A DNA stretch of 64,000 nt, taken from assembly GCA_031002005.1 (NCBI GenBank), contig CM061920.1:104653447-104717446 (forward strand), given 5' to 3'. Shown here in pieces: positions 1 to 12,612 of the stretch (position 1 is its first letter; each line of letters starts with the position of its first letter). Below the pieces are notes generated by a model, which worked only from the letters and a program-made list of their open reading frames with translations, searched no databases and was not told the DNA's origin. Origin of the DNA: Vandiemenella viatica. Its lineage: Eukaryota; Arthropoda; Insecta; Orthoptera; Morabidae. Both the position numbers and the translations under genes were made by a program.

Positions 1-3000
1 CGTGGGAAGCGTTAGTCGTGTTTCACACTCTCTCCCTCGACAAAGAAATACACTCAGCATACATTACGTAAAACATTTAACTTACAGTCGTCTGTACTAA
101 CACATTAATAACGCTAACTATACAGCAAAACGTTAGGTGAAACTATAGTATTATCAGAATTTTCTATGGGAATCGCTATTCGGGTAACATACTCTGGAAA
201 TCCAACACCCCTATGCTGGATGACCAGTATTTGTGGAAGAAATAAAGACAGCTTGACGAAGAAAAATATAACCAATAAAATTTTAAAACCTAAAATACAA
301 TTCCTGGAATATTATGTGGTACGCGAAATCACTCCAACCAACTGCAGATAATATAGAATACTTCTATCGCCAAACGATAGGTGCACAAAATGTGCACACA
401 TTACTGCATAGTATCAAACCATGAGGATCTGGACATGGCCAGAATGAAGACTAGCTTTGCCATTCCAACTTCTCCTTTAACCGTTAGTATGCAGACAAAC
501 TGAAGTACACAGAAAAGCAACACTATGGAGCTGTACTATGAATATTAGCCAGCACTCTAGCCTATATTTTACAAACGGAGAATACAATCTGTTACGAATA
601 TATTGCTTATACGATTATCCTATAGTATGAAATAATCCAAAATCAAAATTACATATAAATAAATAATTTACATGGTTGCATCGATATAATAATGACTGAA
701 ACGTGCCAGTGACCAGACACAAACCGTACAAAATACTCTTCAATACAACCCGTCAAGAACAATGGAAAAACGTACTGGAAAAAGGGAACAAGAGAAAGAA
801 AATTCGTGCAAATGACCTAACTGAAAGACAAACAGAACCTTGGAACTAACTTAAAACAAAAGGAAGGACAAGAATAAATACCAGGATACCCACAAAAAAG
901 AACCCAAAGGATCTTAATAAGTACTGAACAAAAGATGAATAATACAACTGAAATGCACAAGTGGAAAAGTGCAAAGCAATCTCCCACCCTACAGATTTTA
1001 CTTTCTTTAACATCTTCTTTTAAAGAAAAGCCAATGACCGACGGAAAGAACCCATAAAACCATCATAACATGACCGACCAAAGACATAAGTAAGAAGAGG
1101 TTCTTTTGTATTATATAGCTATAGTTAAATTTACTTGTCGATTTTAATTCATTATCACATGAAACTAAATCCACTAATACAAACTTAGCTTGATATGCAA
1201 AATTGTTTAAGCAGCTACACTAAAGGCTGCACATAAAATTAATCCCTATTATCATCCAAAGTTGGATTCTACAAATATGTAGACGAACATAAGTCAAGTG
1301 GATTAATTAATTGTTGTGAATTAAATTATGAAAAGATGTAATAATGTTCTTTCTACTGGATTCTGCGGAGATGGCGTAAAAAAGTTCCATGGTTGCATTA
1401 TTAAGCATCAAACCGCACCTGTGTCCTCTAGGTTGAATCTTGTCCATGGTTTACGAAAAGAGGTATGGTCATATGCCTTCATTGTTTCTCTAAGTTGCAG
1501 CCTAACCCTTCTCTAAGAGAAAATGAACAAAACGTTTTCCACACCTGTGAATTACAATTAGTAGAAAAATTCTGGAATTACTGCAATAACCATCTATTTG
1601 ATCAAACTTCTTATACGCAAAACTGCTTTTTGCACTGACTTTAAAATTTTCATGGAGATTGGCGTATATTAGTTTTCTTTCTAGATAAGTGGATTTTTCA
1701 TACGTTTTCATTACTGTACTCTGAAGAGTTAGTTGCGGCGATTTTAATTCTGTAGATTAGAGACATTCTAAAGAACATTGAAAGAAATTTTATCGCAAGA
1801 AAAGTGTTTGGTAATTTCATTCCATCCAAATCGTTATAGAATTTTAATAATTAAGAAAAATCTCGTTGGCAGAATACCTAATACTGATGCTGCAAACTGT
1901 GTATCCCTTCGACTCTTTCATGAAGTCATTCCTCCAAAATGCGAAATTAATTCCGATTTTTCACTGTTAGTACCTCATTATAATATTAATTGATTATTAT
2001 AAACTCTTAGAGTATTGTATTTCAGTAGAAGCTTTGTATATTGGTTTTATTGTATTAAAAAAAGACACATCCGTAAAATAGAAGGGTCACAATTTTAAAT
2101 GTATTAATCATGTACTTCATGTTCAGGAACGCGAAATTGAAGTAAGTGAATCTGTACCATTACAGTATCTTACTTCCAATCTGTTTGGTCAGCTGGCACA
2201 AGTGAGAAAATAAAGATGCAGATTTCTTCAACATATTTCCAAAATTAAGGCATATATCGAGCACGACGTTGAAAGCGTCTGATTCAGTCAGAGGGAAGCT
2301 GCCAACTCATTACATTTCTGTCAGCAATGATTGAAAAACCACCCCAGTTTTTCCCACCTGGTTCTGATTTGCTGTTCAACGCAGAAGCAACGTTCAAACG
2401 CGACGCCGCTGTAGCAGCGCGACACAGATGGCCGATAACATCGACAGCCACCGCAATCGAAACCGACAGCCCCCTGCATCTGTCTTCTGGAGGTTGTCTG
2501 CTGGAGGGACGAATCGAGATAGCAGGTCTGCGGTGAACCTAACATCAAGATTCTGCGAGAGACACAGTCACGTATCGAAAATCAAACTGTATTCAGAAGC
2601 CATCTCTTAATCGATATATTGTTACGACTGAAGGTAGATTCCAAGTAGACGCGATGTACTATATCAACGTGTTTTTATGAATCGAATATAGCGACTGCAG
2701 ATTTAAAGTTACAATTAATTGCATTTTTTATTTTAAAAACGAGGCAGTTTAAATAAATTTTAAAACAGAAAACAATATATTGAAGTCATAAAGATTAACA
2801 GGAAACTATATACAAGAAACTTTACGTCGGCAGAAACATAATCAATATTCAGCTGTACGAATGGTTAAAGTCCGTGAATGTGCTCTTCGAGACTAATTTT
2901 CAATATTCCTGCGGAGTTATTTATTGAGAATTTGTAAAAAAAGAAAAAAAAAAACTCCTTAATACGAAGAAGGAATAAAAACATATTACACTTTTGTCAA

Positions 3001-3513
3001 ATCATAATCGCAAATTTATTTGCAAAATGTTAAATTATAAATAAATAAAACTGCTTAAAGAAGGAAAATAAAAATGAGAAATAGAGTTTCAGATTACCCA
3101 ATAATTTACACGAACTGTTGTGTTTGGAGACGTTAAAATATAGTCTCCTACATGACATATATATATTACTAAGAAGCACAAAAATTTAAGTTTGAAAGAG
3201 TATAATATCTATCTCTAGTCACAAAAATGACTTATTGACTGTCTTGGTAAATGTTTTTAATAAATATTTCTTATTTTACAAATACACCGTTCTTATGAAA
3301 AAAGGGGAAAAAAAAGAAACAATCACTGATGGTTAATTGTCTCCCTGTGTGCAATATTATATGTAAATATAGTAACAAATACCAGGCACAGATAACCAAG
3401 CTTTTCACTTGTAGATCATTTATTTATCGGCAGCTAAGGTGACAGATAAAGTTGGGAACTAATGCCTAATATAGCTACAAAAGCACGGACCAGGTATTCG
3501 GGATATGACGCGT
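1..3513. other. AT-rich intergenic stretch, no gene seen
   Basis: No open frame here looks like a conserved protein on either strand. The longest frames are 60-75 codons with unremarkable composition. A somewhat GC-richer patch lies at about 2340-2560, open on both strands, but I recognise no domain in it. No structural RNA or element boundary was found. Confidence 0.5.
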
Positions 3514-3600
3514 GCAAATCCCCGTCCGCCATCATTCCAGACGAATGCAGGGATGATTCCTTCAAACGACCATGGCCGAATTGCTCCCCGTGTAGTAGTG
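3514..3600 (+). mobile_element. SINE fragment (central module, 5' head lost)
   Basis: The stretch holds the body of the tRNA-derived SINE family seen elsewhere in the window: a CCCCGTCCG-like end of the tRNA head, then ACGAATGCAGGGATG, TTCCTTCAAA and CCATGGCCGAATTGC. The tRNA-like A and B boxes and the tail are missing or too diverged to see. Orientation follows the full copy at 7246-7490. Assignment is by alignment by eye to the copies at 7.3, 12.5 and 24.3 kb. Confidence 0.6.
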
Positions 3601-6054
3601 TACCCGCGTGTAGGGTTGTTGCCAGCAGTTACTAATATTCTCAGTTTTTTTTTTAATTTGCATGTCATTCCGTTTCCAGACATGGAAGGGGTACTTCCAA
3701 ACATTTACTTGAGCAATCCAACATTAAATTACAGTCATTCTCGTATAATCATCAAATGAGAAAACATTACTTTCAAGGCAATGCAACTAACATTTGTTGT
3801 TATAAAGAAAATCAATGAATGTAATGTGTAATGTGGGTTATTACCCAAACAATTACATCTACCTATTATTCACATACAAAATACTGATTTAAAAAAAATG
3901 ATTTTGCAGAACATTTAGAAAAAAAAAAAAAAAAGAAGCGTGCGGCTAGCTCAGTTTACACTCAGAGGGCTCGAGATCTGTCTCTATGACGAGAGTCATG
4001 GTTATCGTTTACTGGTTCCTAAATGCACCACATTCAGAGTTCGTTTGTCCTTGCGCATAAAAGATTCTTTATATTTACCATAAGATGACAGTGGTCGCAG
4101 GGAAGCGTAGCCTCGACCTTGGAGCTTCTTATGTAGCATTCACACCTCACTCACAATTTTGTATTCGACGCACTGTGTCAAACAAATTGGATCAACACTT
4201 GGTCCGCTCAAACACTGAATTCGAATGGTCTCATCAGACAGGTTGAGGTATTCTTCAAGTATCGGGTCGCGGTTAGACTGTGATATCAGAATCTTTACGA
4301 GTGACCTACTCCGTGAAACAGCCCCACTCGATCCATGCACAGTTTTTCTACCTCGAAAGTTCCACTTGCTCTCCTCAACCCAGATCCACCAATCCACGAA
4401 TACACCAGTACCGGCCGAACAGCACGCGTTTTGTCCACGTTTACACATGAAAATATAAAAAAATCACATGTTTTAATTCATAACGAATACACCATGTGTT
4501 TGATTCACTCTTACAACATACACTGGCGCACAGCATATCACTGTGTCCTTCACGCACTTCCCTCATGGGAGGACTAACCCACACATCGAAATAATGTCTG
4601 GGTCCGTCATCTCTCGCCCCATCTTGCACTTCATTACAAAGGGTGCCGCGACCTGGCATTCCGCATGCGCTTGCACTGCGAAGGGGCTCTGGCGCTCACG
4701 CCGACCAACGAAATAAAGCTCTGTTCCACGCAACTTCCCAATTGTCTTCCTAAAATATGGAGCTTCCGCGAGGGGACCGCTTCACCAGTTTCTTACACAC
4801 ATCCTTTCCGGGCTCTAAGAACCTCGAGTAGGAACAAATAATTTATAATTTCGTATCACAAAAATCTAAGCTCTGAATTTATTTAGCCTTTATACGAACG
4901 CGATTATTAACAGTCTTTTGGTAATATAGATCGGGATAATGCCCAGATAAATCTTCACTATTTTGTTTGTTCCTCATCGATTCATTCATTTACATATAAT
5001 CATGAATGAAACAATATTGTGTTAATTTTTTCAATTTCTTAATCTTCCAGAAACTTGAAATATCCATTGGTAATATTAATTGTATCGTTGGTCTGGAGCT
5101 ATATTTTTGGGATTATGAAAATGAATTGGTGAGGAAATTATGATTATCTTAACTCTTTACGGATTATCATACTTTCTGTCACTGTTGTCATATTTTTAAG
5201 GCGTTATCTTCGGCAAATTAAATCAACTAAGATTTACTATAAATATTTTAATGTAATACCTACAAGCTTGTGAAACTCTAAAGATGAAAAGAAATTCACC
5301 AGTAACTGTGGTTGAGACTATTTTTGAATGACCTACCAACATTGCAATTAACAATGGAAAGTAAATGTATCATCTGTTAAACAGAATAACAAATAAAGAT
5401 TTTTAAATAATGCGTCATAGTTTGCATGAATTATTGTTAATAGTTGAATCTAGCATCATTTATAGATCAGTCTCAGGTTGCAAACATGTTGAAATACTCA
5501 AAGAAATGTTAGTTAAATGATATATTTAATATATGTTGACGGACATTAAAATAAATCACCGATTCGTTCGTTCGTACATGGAATATTTGTGTTACCGATT
5601 TCATCGTTTTGTCCAATTCAGTTATTGGTATTGAGATAAGAGCTTACCATCAACGGGATCAACGGGCGGTGGCTGCTCGTGCAGTACACGCAAGAATCCT
5701 CTTATCTGTGAACAATGCTGACAGATTGAGCTGAAATGGGATTACTGCCAAACAACATTGCCGGAATGTTTGTGTATGCGTGTATTCTAATCAGAATTAT
5801 TGCTATTCTGCTAATGACATGGCACACCAAACAAGCGTGCGGGGAAAGCTTGGAACACCTGACCGAAAAATCATTACAGCAGCAGGTATCAACTATACCA
5901 GTCTCTGTACGTCAAAATTATATTTAAGTTGGATAGTCACTGAATGATTTTGTGTTTTTCCATGATTATCTTTTGATACATAACAGATTTAATATTGTAA
6001 CGAATCCATTGTATTATAATGAAATAGAATTTATTGCTTAGTTTTTTTTTTTTT

Positions 6055-6092
<38 letters not shown>

Positions 6093-7234
6093 TATGGGGG
6101 AGGGGAGGCTGAACGGAATATTTCTGAAACAAATATTGCAGTAATCAGCGCACTGAGTAATTATTAGACAGATGGCTTCACTGTCTGCTTTGGAGGAAAT
6201 ATGGTGGTTTAGAGTCTTGCAGCTCTTAAATTTTGGTTAACTTAGAAATGGCTGTTTTTAATTTGCGCAGTGAGGTAATGTCAGTGAGTGAATACTTTGT
6301 GGAATATTCGATATTCAACGACTTCTAGCTACATCACAAAATATGATTATGCATTTTTCAGAAACTCATCAAGTATTTGTATTAGTTCTGTAACAAGACA
6401 GGTTTATTGGTTTCTCCTCTAAACAGTAATCTTCGGATATTTAGACTTGTACTGGTATATTTCATTCCTTCGAACGCCACTTTTCATTGGTCAACCTGTA
6501 TATTGCGACACCAATTGAAGCGCAATATTTTTACTATTGGTTAATTACTTATTAACAAATCTCGTATTGTTTCCTATTGATTAATTAGAGTGAATTTTGT
6601 GTATTTATTTACTTCTGAAGTAAAAAAAATAGTGAAAATTTAAGACCAAAAGAAGTTGTAATTAACAATTACTGAAATTTGGTTTAACGTATTGCTCTGA
6701 ATCAGAACAGAAGACCTTCTCAGAATCGTTGCTTTGATGGTATTGCATTATATGGCTCCCAAGTAGTCGCTCAATACATATAGCGAACACTCAAACACTG
6801 AGTAATTGATCATGGTGGAAAAATTTTATCTGGAAACCTTCAGAAATCAAGTGTTCCCTTATACTTGTGGCTAAGTCTCGTCTTTGCATGTCCGACGTCC
6901 GGGTCAACACCTCCCAGACTCTGATGATCAAGGTGTCTTAATTTCTTTATCAGCATACAGAAAAAAAGTCAGATCAACAGTGAGAGGATTGGCCAAACCT
7001 TGTTACAAAAACTGATTACAGGTTGCAATAGATTGCCTGTGCTACAGCTTCGTCGAAAAGGCATACTCCTCCCACAAGGAGCTAGATGCCTGTTTTGCTT
7101 CCTGTGACCCGTAACAGTCGGACTACACAATGCATATCTAAGGGGCCGAGATTTACAGGTCACGTGAGCTAATAGCCTTCCTGTACAGATTGGCAAAGAT
7201 CGTTTTACCAATACTTTTGTCCGTGGAAGAACTC
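3601..7234. other. AT-rich intergenic stretch with poly-T tract
   Basis: No coding frame with recognisable content. The tract holds an oligo-A run near 3920 and a long oligo-T run at 6042-6091 followed by a G-rich patch. GC-richer patches at about 4340-4700 give frames of 70-100 codons on both strands, but their residue order resembles no family I know and the frames overlap each other. Confidence 0.5.
6042..6091. repeat. Poly-T tract with a single G
   Basis: About 50 bases of almost pure T, broken once by G at about 6055. It could be the oligo-A tail of a minus-strand retroposon, but no retroposon body is recognisable to its right (6092 onward), where a G-rich patch follows. Confidence 0.9.
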
Positions 7235-7245
7235 TGCGTACTTTT

Positions 7246-7490
7246 TTTTTTTTTTTTGTAACAGTTTGACGTCCCTTTTTAACAACGTGGTCTTTAGAGA
7301 CGGGAAAGGATGGGGGCAAGGAATGGGAAGGAATTCGGCCATGGCCTTTTGAAGGAAGCATCCCGGCATTCGCCTGGAGTGATTTGGGGAAACCATGGAA
7401 AACCCAAATCTGAATGCCCGGACGGGGATTCGAACCGCCGTCCTCCCGAATGCGAGGCCAGAACGCTATCCGTTACACCACCACGCTCGG
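7246..7490 (-). mobile_element. Full-length tRNA-derived SINE with target-site duplication
   Basis: Read on the minus strand, the copy starts with a tRNA-like head. It has an A-box-like TGGTGTAACGGAT, an anticodon-arm-like region and a B box GGTTCGAATCC, ending in CCGTCCGGGCAT. A body follows with GGTTTTCCATGG, CTCCAGGCGAATGCCGGGATG, CTTCCTTCAAAAGG and GGCCGAATTCCTTCCCA, then an oligo-A tail (oligo-T on plus). The copy is bounded by the direct repeat TGCGTACTTTT at 7235-7245 and 7491-7501, which is the target-site duplication of retroposition. This is the best-preserved reference copy for the family in this window. The open frames crossing it on either strand are shadows. Confidence 0.88.
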
Positions 7491-7501
7491 TGCGTACTTT
7501 T

Positions 7502-8499
7502 CATACCAAATCTTGTATCCTGATATGTGTTTTTGAATAGCTCATTAACTGGTCAAATTAAACTGCCGTAGTAAGTTGTTCTTGTAGCTTTTTAAGTTTC
7601 ACTTGGAAAATAGTTGATAATAGTGCCCGCTAGTTCCTGGGCGATTATTATTACTACAATCGTGTTACCCGGAATTATTAGTTCTTTACCAGTATCTGAC
7701 AAATAGAATCTACTTGGTCATCAGAAAATTTTTCCGAATGGCGGTAGCTGGTGTGTTAGGAAATATCAGCACACACAACATTTATAAATTTTATCTGGAC
7801 AGCAGAACTCTTCACGTACTTTGAACTTTATCCGTTACTCCAGATCCAGTAGGCTGGTTAGATTTCACTCTAGGATAGCAAACCTTTTACTTGAAAAATA
7901 TAGAGGCCTCCAATAAGATGTTGAAACATCCAGCAGATTTGTCGAGTTAGTATAGATGTTAGAGGTGAGACACATTTGTGAAACAGAAAAGACGCTAGTA
8001 CTAAGCTCCTACTGGCAGGTTCTCTCGTTACCTTGAAGAGGGGCCCACTCTGCCAAGCAGCTCTTCATTCAGCGCAGCCAATAAAGCCGAGATGAACAGC
8101 TGCCGGTCGCTTCCGCTCGGCTCGACCCTGTAGGTACAAGGTGCAGCATTTCCATAAGCGCTTTAATTTACTACCACACCGACGACAAGAGCTTTCGTCA
8201 CTCCAGGCTTGCTCACTGTGTTCTTGCTGATTGCTGTTTCTGGACTCCTAAGAGCAAATCTTGAGGACAATGTTTGCGGCGTTGTTTAAGAAACGCTCTT
8301 TTAAAAAGTATCATAAAGTTGTCAGATAGTAACTTGGTGCCCAATAAGCACCACCTTCAGAAACCGCCTATGAACGTATATCAGCTATCCCGATCTATTG
8401 TATGTTACAGCCCTAGTATTCCTCAACTTCATGCTTACCAGACGTCTGCGCCAGCTTCCGTTTTTACAAAGGCTGAAAGTTGGGGGGGGGGGAGAGTGG
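7502..8499. other. Intergenic stretch, no gene seen
   Basis: No frame with recognisable content. A moderately GC-rich patch at about 8040-8150 and a run of G at about 8483-8492 stand out only by composition. Confidence 0.5.
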
Positions 8500-8745
8500 G
8501 GGGACGGCGTCAGTTCGAATCAGAACTGGACTTGTGAAACCCGGAGCGCTTAACATACAGGAGGAATGTGTGTGTCGTCATGTATACGAAACGTGTAACT
8601 TGATTCCGGAAATCCACCTAAAAACCACAATCAGGACGGCCGGTACGAGGGGACCAGTGTTGACCCTGGTCGCGTTGTAGCACTACCATCTACTGTGCAG
8701 GCGCCTTAGTTCGAAGCCCCACTGGCGGGTCAAGTCTACATTATC
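8500..8745 (+). mobile_element. Probable SINE of a second family
   Basis: The stretch contains CACCTAAAAACCACAATCAG and GACGGCCGG, motifs I recall from orthopteran SINE bodies, and ends near a B-box-like AGTTCGAAGCCC followed by ACTGGCGGGTC. A shorter related piece seems to lie at about 9420-9478 (AAACCACAGTTAGGACAGGC). No target-site duplication was found. The family assignment rests on memory of similar repeats and on the tRNA-like box. Confidence 0.4.
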
Positions 8746-10919
8746 CTTAATTGACTTAAACATTTCACCAAAAGAGGGAGCCTTATTTTTTAAATACTTT
8801 TTCTGCCTTTCACTTGAATTGGCTACACTACTGTAAAATCAATTTGCAACTGTAAAGTAGAATTATTTTATTAAATGCCTTATAAAATTAAATATATTCT
8901 CCAAAAGCTTACCCAAGTGATAAAAATGATATCTGCTGCAAGTCCTGCAGCTTCCATAGTCTACTTGCATGCTATGACAGTCAGAGTACCAGAAAAAACT
9001 GAGATTATATTTTTGGAGCGAGATTAAATTTGCAAAAACAAATACCAGGACTCTTTACCTTCCAGAAAAGCAGTTTGAACTTTACCAATCTTCACCATTA
9101 ACAAATGATTACATGAAGACTTAACAATCTCCTCTCTATTGATCGCCCTTATAAGAGCACTGTAACGTTTGAACTACAGTCGCCTCACCTATAGATGCTC
9201 TCTAGGCTATTTATGTTTGCTTACTCGAATTAAAGCCGTGAAGATAACCCAAACTGTAAAATAACATAATGATACCGCGTTTAGAGTTTTTATCATACTG
9301 ATGAGACATATGGCATGAACAAGACGAAATCACCCCTAAATAAGGGGGATAAACAGAAAGATTTAAAAATCTATACTTGTGAAATGTGTTGTTTATGATA
9401 TGGAGATTGAGGATCGTCCCAGCACTCACCAGACGATTGCAGGAAAGCGACTAGAAACCACAGTTAGGACAGGCCGCCTCGTTTTTTAATTATATTTTTA
9501 TAGCTCGTATTTATTTACTAGCTTTCAAAATTAATTACAAGAAGAGAGTAAATTTTAATGTGTTATTTAAGCTTGTTGATCTCTGTGCATAACAGAAATT
9601 TCAGGCATATTGTGTAATATAAAACTAAACAAATTTATTTAAAAAAAACTTTTTAAATGTCTACCCTTCGCAGAAATTTTTAGCTTACTATGAGTACGGG
9701 AAATATCTTAATGTTCATCAGAGGTTGAGTGACGAAACTGGTGAAATTTTCAAACTAAGAACAAGAACGAAACAAAATTTAATGTGTCCGCTAAGATAGC
9801 GAACATATCACGCATGTATCGCCACTCAGACCGAAGAAACTGAGGTAAAAAAATGTCCCGAATCGTTTCTAGAAAAAGGTGGGAATTAGCCCCGACTTGG
9901 CGGGCGCTATGGACGTGTAGCTTATTTGAATAATCTGTGGAAACTTACACCTAACTTCCATCTGCTATCGTGGTTTTCGATTATGCATCCATCTATTTTT
10001 TCGGAATTTATAAAAACAGCAACAACAACGATGTGTGTTCTAAATTATTTTCAGACAGCAAAATACGCCGATAGTAGCTCTGGTGTAACATATTGCCAGT
10101 GTTACCACAGGAACAGGATGATTTCTAGTCTGGACGCTGCAGCACGGTGTGTGGTAGAGCGCGTGTTCCCTCGTCAACTTTGCTCTTAAGGCGCAGCAGC
10201 CGCAGGCGGAACACACATCGATCAACCGTCGCCATGGAGACAACCGCACTTCATTGTTCGTGGCGCGTCCACGTTCCACAACCCAATTTACGGCGACGGA
10301 CATCGTACTCCGATTGCAGTCTGTAGACCAATCTGCTCCAACGCGGCTAGTGGAAAGGATACGGCTCTCACTTGTGGTGTAACATGATATATTAAGAACA
10401 ATCAAATCGGTTCCCAAACAATGCATAAGACATATCTGCGAGTAATTCAAACCTGCAGAATGCTGACTATAGGTACCGATGGTCAGCTGGCTCTGATGTA
10501 TTTGAAACAACAGTAAGCCTTCTCATTCTCAGGGGATGAGAAGGGAAACACATGTGTTGCTCTCAGCATGTGAAAGGCCCTGGGAAATCTTTAAATAAGT
10601 TAAAATAAAATAAATAAATGAGACAGTAAATATAACACCATGTAACTAAATTTTGTTTAAGTTAATTTTTCTGTTGTTTCTGATGCAGTGTGTTTCAAAA
10701 TACTATGTAAACACAATTTTACACGTGGGAAATTGTTTTTAGGAAAATGCCATCGATTTGCTTAATTTTAGGAAAATGCATTTATTTAGAATAATGAATG
10801 CTCGTTTACATATACCAATGAAACAAAACAAAAAAAATCTTAAATACAAACTTTGAAAAAATGTAAATGTAATAAATATATATTACAAAAGTTATAAAGT
10901 ACATGAAAATGTTTTCATG
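8746..10919. other. Intergenic stretch; small SINE-like piece at about 9420-9478
   Basis: Mostly AT-rich. A GC-richer island at about 10130-10390 is open for 156 codons on the minus strand (10040-10510). Its translation is rich in Cys, Thr and Arg with no motif I know, and the plus strand is also partly open, so I do not call it a gene. Confidence 0.45.
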
Positions 10920-10923
10920 TCAT

Positions 10924-11950
10924 GTACAATGTACTAAAAAATGTGTTGTCTTCCTACATTTCCTCTTATACTCGTACGTTACATCAATCTCTCTGATCAG
11001 TCCCCAGTTATAATCATCAAGCATTCGCTCATTATACTGTCCCTGGTACCCTCTTTCAAACAATTGTAAGTCCTGATGGAACCTTTCGCCATGTTCCTCT
11101 GAATATGCACCCATATGAGACCAGATGAGAGTGGAGTACATCCAGATTTAGAGACTTTCTGTACCCCATTGCTTTGTAGTTCTTCAAAAGACCCTCCACC
11201 ACATCCCTGTAATTGTCCATTCTACGATTACCTAGAAAACCATTCACAACATCTCTGAAGCTCTTTTAGGCCTTTCTTTGAACTGGTAGAAGCTTGCTGA
11301 TAAATGTGTCATCACGAAGTAATTTTTTCACTTCGGGGCCCACAAAACTTCCACCCTTTATCTTACCTTCTGATAGTTTGGGGAACACATTCTGGAGATA
11401 CTTCATTGCATCTGATGCTGTATCTAAGGCCTTTACAAATTGCTTGACGAGTCCAAGTTTAATATGGAGGGGACGCATTAATATCTTTTCCTGCTCGACA
11501 AGGGGTTCCCACCTAACATTTTTCTGGCCAACCACAAACTCCGACCTCAATGGCCACTCAACAGTCTGAAAATGTCTGCCTGTATCTCTGCTATCCCAAA
11601 GACAGAGAAAGTAGGGATTCTTTGTGTTTCCTCCTTGTAATCCCATCAGAAATGCAATTATTTTTAAATCACCAATTACTTCCCACTGATGTTCAGCATA
11701 TTTTACCACCTGAAGGAGATGTGAGGAGTAGGTGAATCGAATGAGCGATTGGAATTGAGGGATATTTGTTTCCATTATGGAGGAGAACAGCTTTCAGACT
11801 CTTGCAGGAGCTATCAATGAAGAGTCGCCGCCAGTCCTTTGAATCATAGTTAAATCGTATTTCTTTGAAAAGACGTAGCACATTGTGGCAATAGCACACA
11901 TAACAAAAACAGTCTGGATTATGCTTACAGCAATGGGAAGAATCCATCAT
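10924..11950 (-). pseudogene. Broken copy of an uncharacterised multi-copy arthropod protein, possibly transposase-derived
   Basis: Four minus-strand frames in sequence (11693-11950, 11266-11775, 11056-11247, 10920-11141) join across frameshifts into one protein. In order it shows a Cys-rich start (CFCYVCYC), RRLFIDSS..SLKAVLLHNGN, WEVIGDLKIIAFLMGLQGG, a Cys/Trp patch FLCLWDSRDT, PPLHIKLG-like RPLHIKLGLVKQFVKALD, YLQNVFPKLSEGKIKGG, GFLGNRR..NY, and MGAYSEEHGERFHQD followed by a basic end. I recall this order from many unnamed insect, crustacean and cnidarian predictions. The Cys-rich N-terminal start runs almost directly into YCHNVLRLF, which in the family lies much further in, so a large internal piece seems deleted. 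The spaced Asp, Asp and Glu (FIDSS, IGDLK, HGERFHQD) could form an RNase H-like acidic triad; that is inference. At least two frameshifts make this copy dead. Confidence 0.7.
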
Positions 11951-12445
11951 TCTTCAATAACGTCATTTTGAAACAGATTACATACAGTTGAACCGTTCAT
12001 TCATCTCATATAGAGTGTTATTAGCTAATATAATGTTAACCAATTAATTTCATATTATTGGACATAAAAAGCAAATAAATGATTATATAAAAGTAGGAAC
12101 ATTCAGTGTAGTTGTGACCTGATTCATCCAAAATAAGAATAAAACTTACTTAAACAAGCAAAAAGTTTTTTTTTTTTTGTTTTATTTTGTAATTTATTGT
12201 CACTTCCACACTGGTATTTTAGGAAAGTTTAAATGACGTATTATAGAAATATATAGGGAGTAGCATCGAATGGAATGTATGTAAATGCTGAGTGTAAAGA
12301 AGTAAAATGGAATTACAATTAAGACGACGGGGAGGCTGTAAATTACGGTAATTTGTGTCTATTGTCCTCCGAACTTATTTGCACGAAGAAATGATTAGAC
12401 GAATTAGAGCAAGACGAGTCTTACTGCGGACGGGACAGCTACAAA
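11951..12445. other. AT-rich spacer, nothing recognised
   Basis: No coding frame or repeat boundary was recognised between the pseudogene and the AG microsatellite. Confidence 0.5.
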
Positions 12446-12464
12446 AGAGAGAGAGAGAGAGAGA
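12446..12464. repeat. (AG)n microsatellite
   Basis: About nine AG units directly abut the 5' end of the next SINE copy. Confidence 0.9.
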
Positions 12465-12465
12465 C

Positions 12466-12612
12466 CGCGCGTGGTGGGTGAGCGCTTAGCACTCTGGCCT
12501 CGCATTCGGGAGGACGGCGGTTCTATCCCCGTCCGGGCATCCAACAATTTTCCTTCAAAATGGCCATGCCCGAATTCCTTCCCATTTCTTGTCCCCAGCC
12601 CCATCCCGCCTC
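12466..12612 (+). mobile_element. tRNA-derived SINE, internally deleted
   Basis: Same family as 7246-7490. The head reads GCGTGGTGGGTGAGCGC (A-box region), CTCGCATTCGGGAGG and GGCGGTTCTATCCCCGTCC (B box, one mismatch), then GGGCATCC. The body loses the GGTTTTCC...GGGATG core and resumes at TTCCTTCAAAATGGCCATG and CCCGAATTCCTTCCCA. No oligo-A tail is seen; a GC-rich stretch of unknown origin (about 12613-12790) follows. Confidence 0.75.

Noticed and set aside
10040..10510. 156-codon minus-strand open frame
   Set aside because: No motif or family resemblance, a Cys/Thr/Arg-rich composition typical of chance frames in GC-richer DNA, and a partly open opposite strand.
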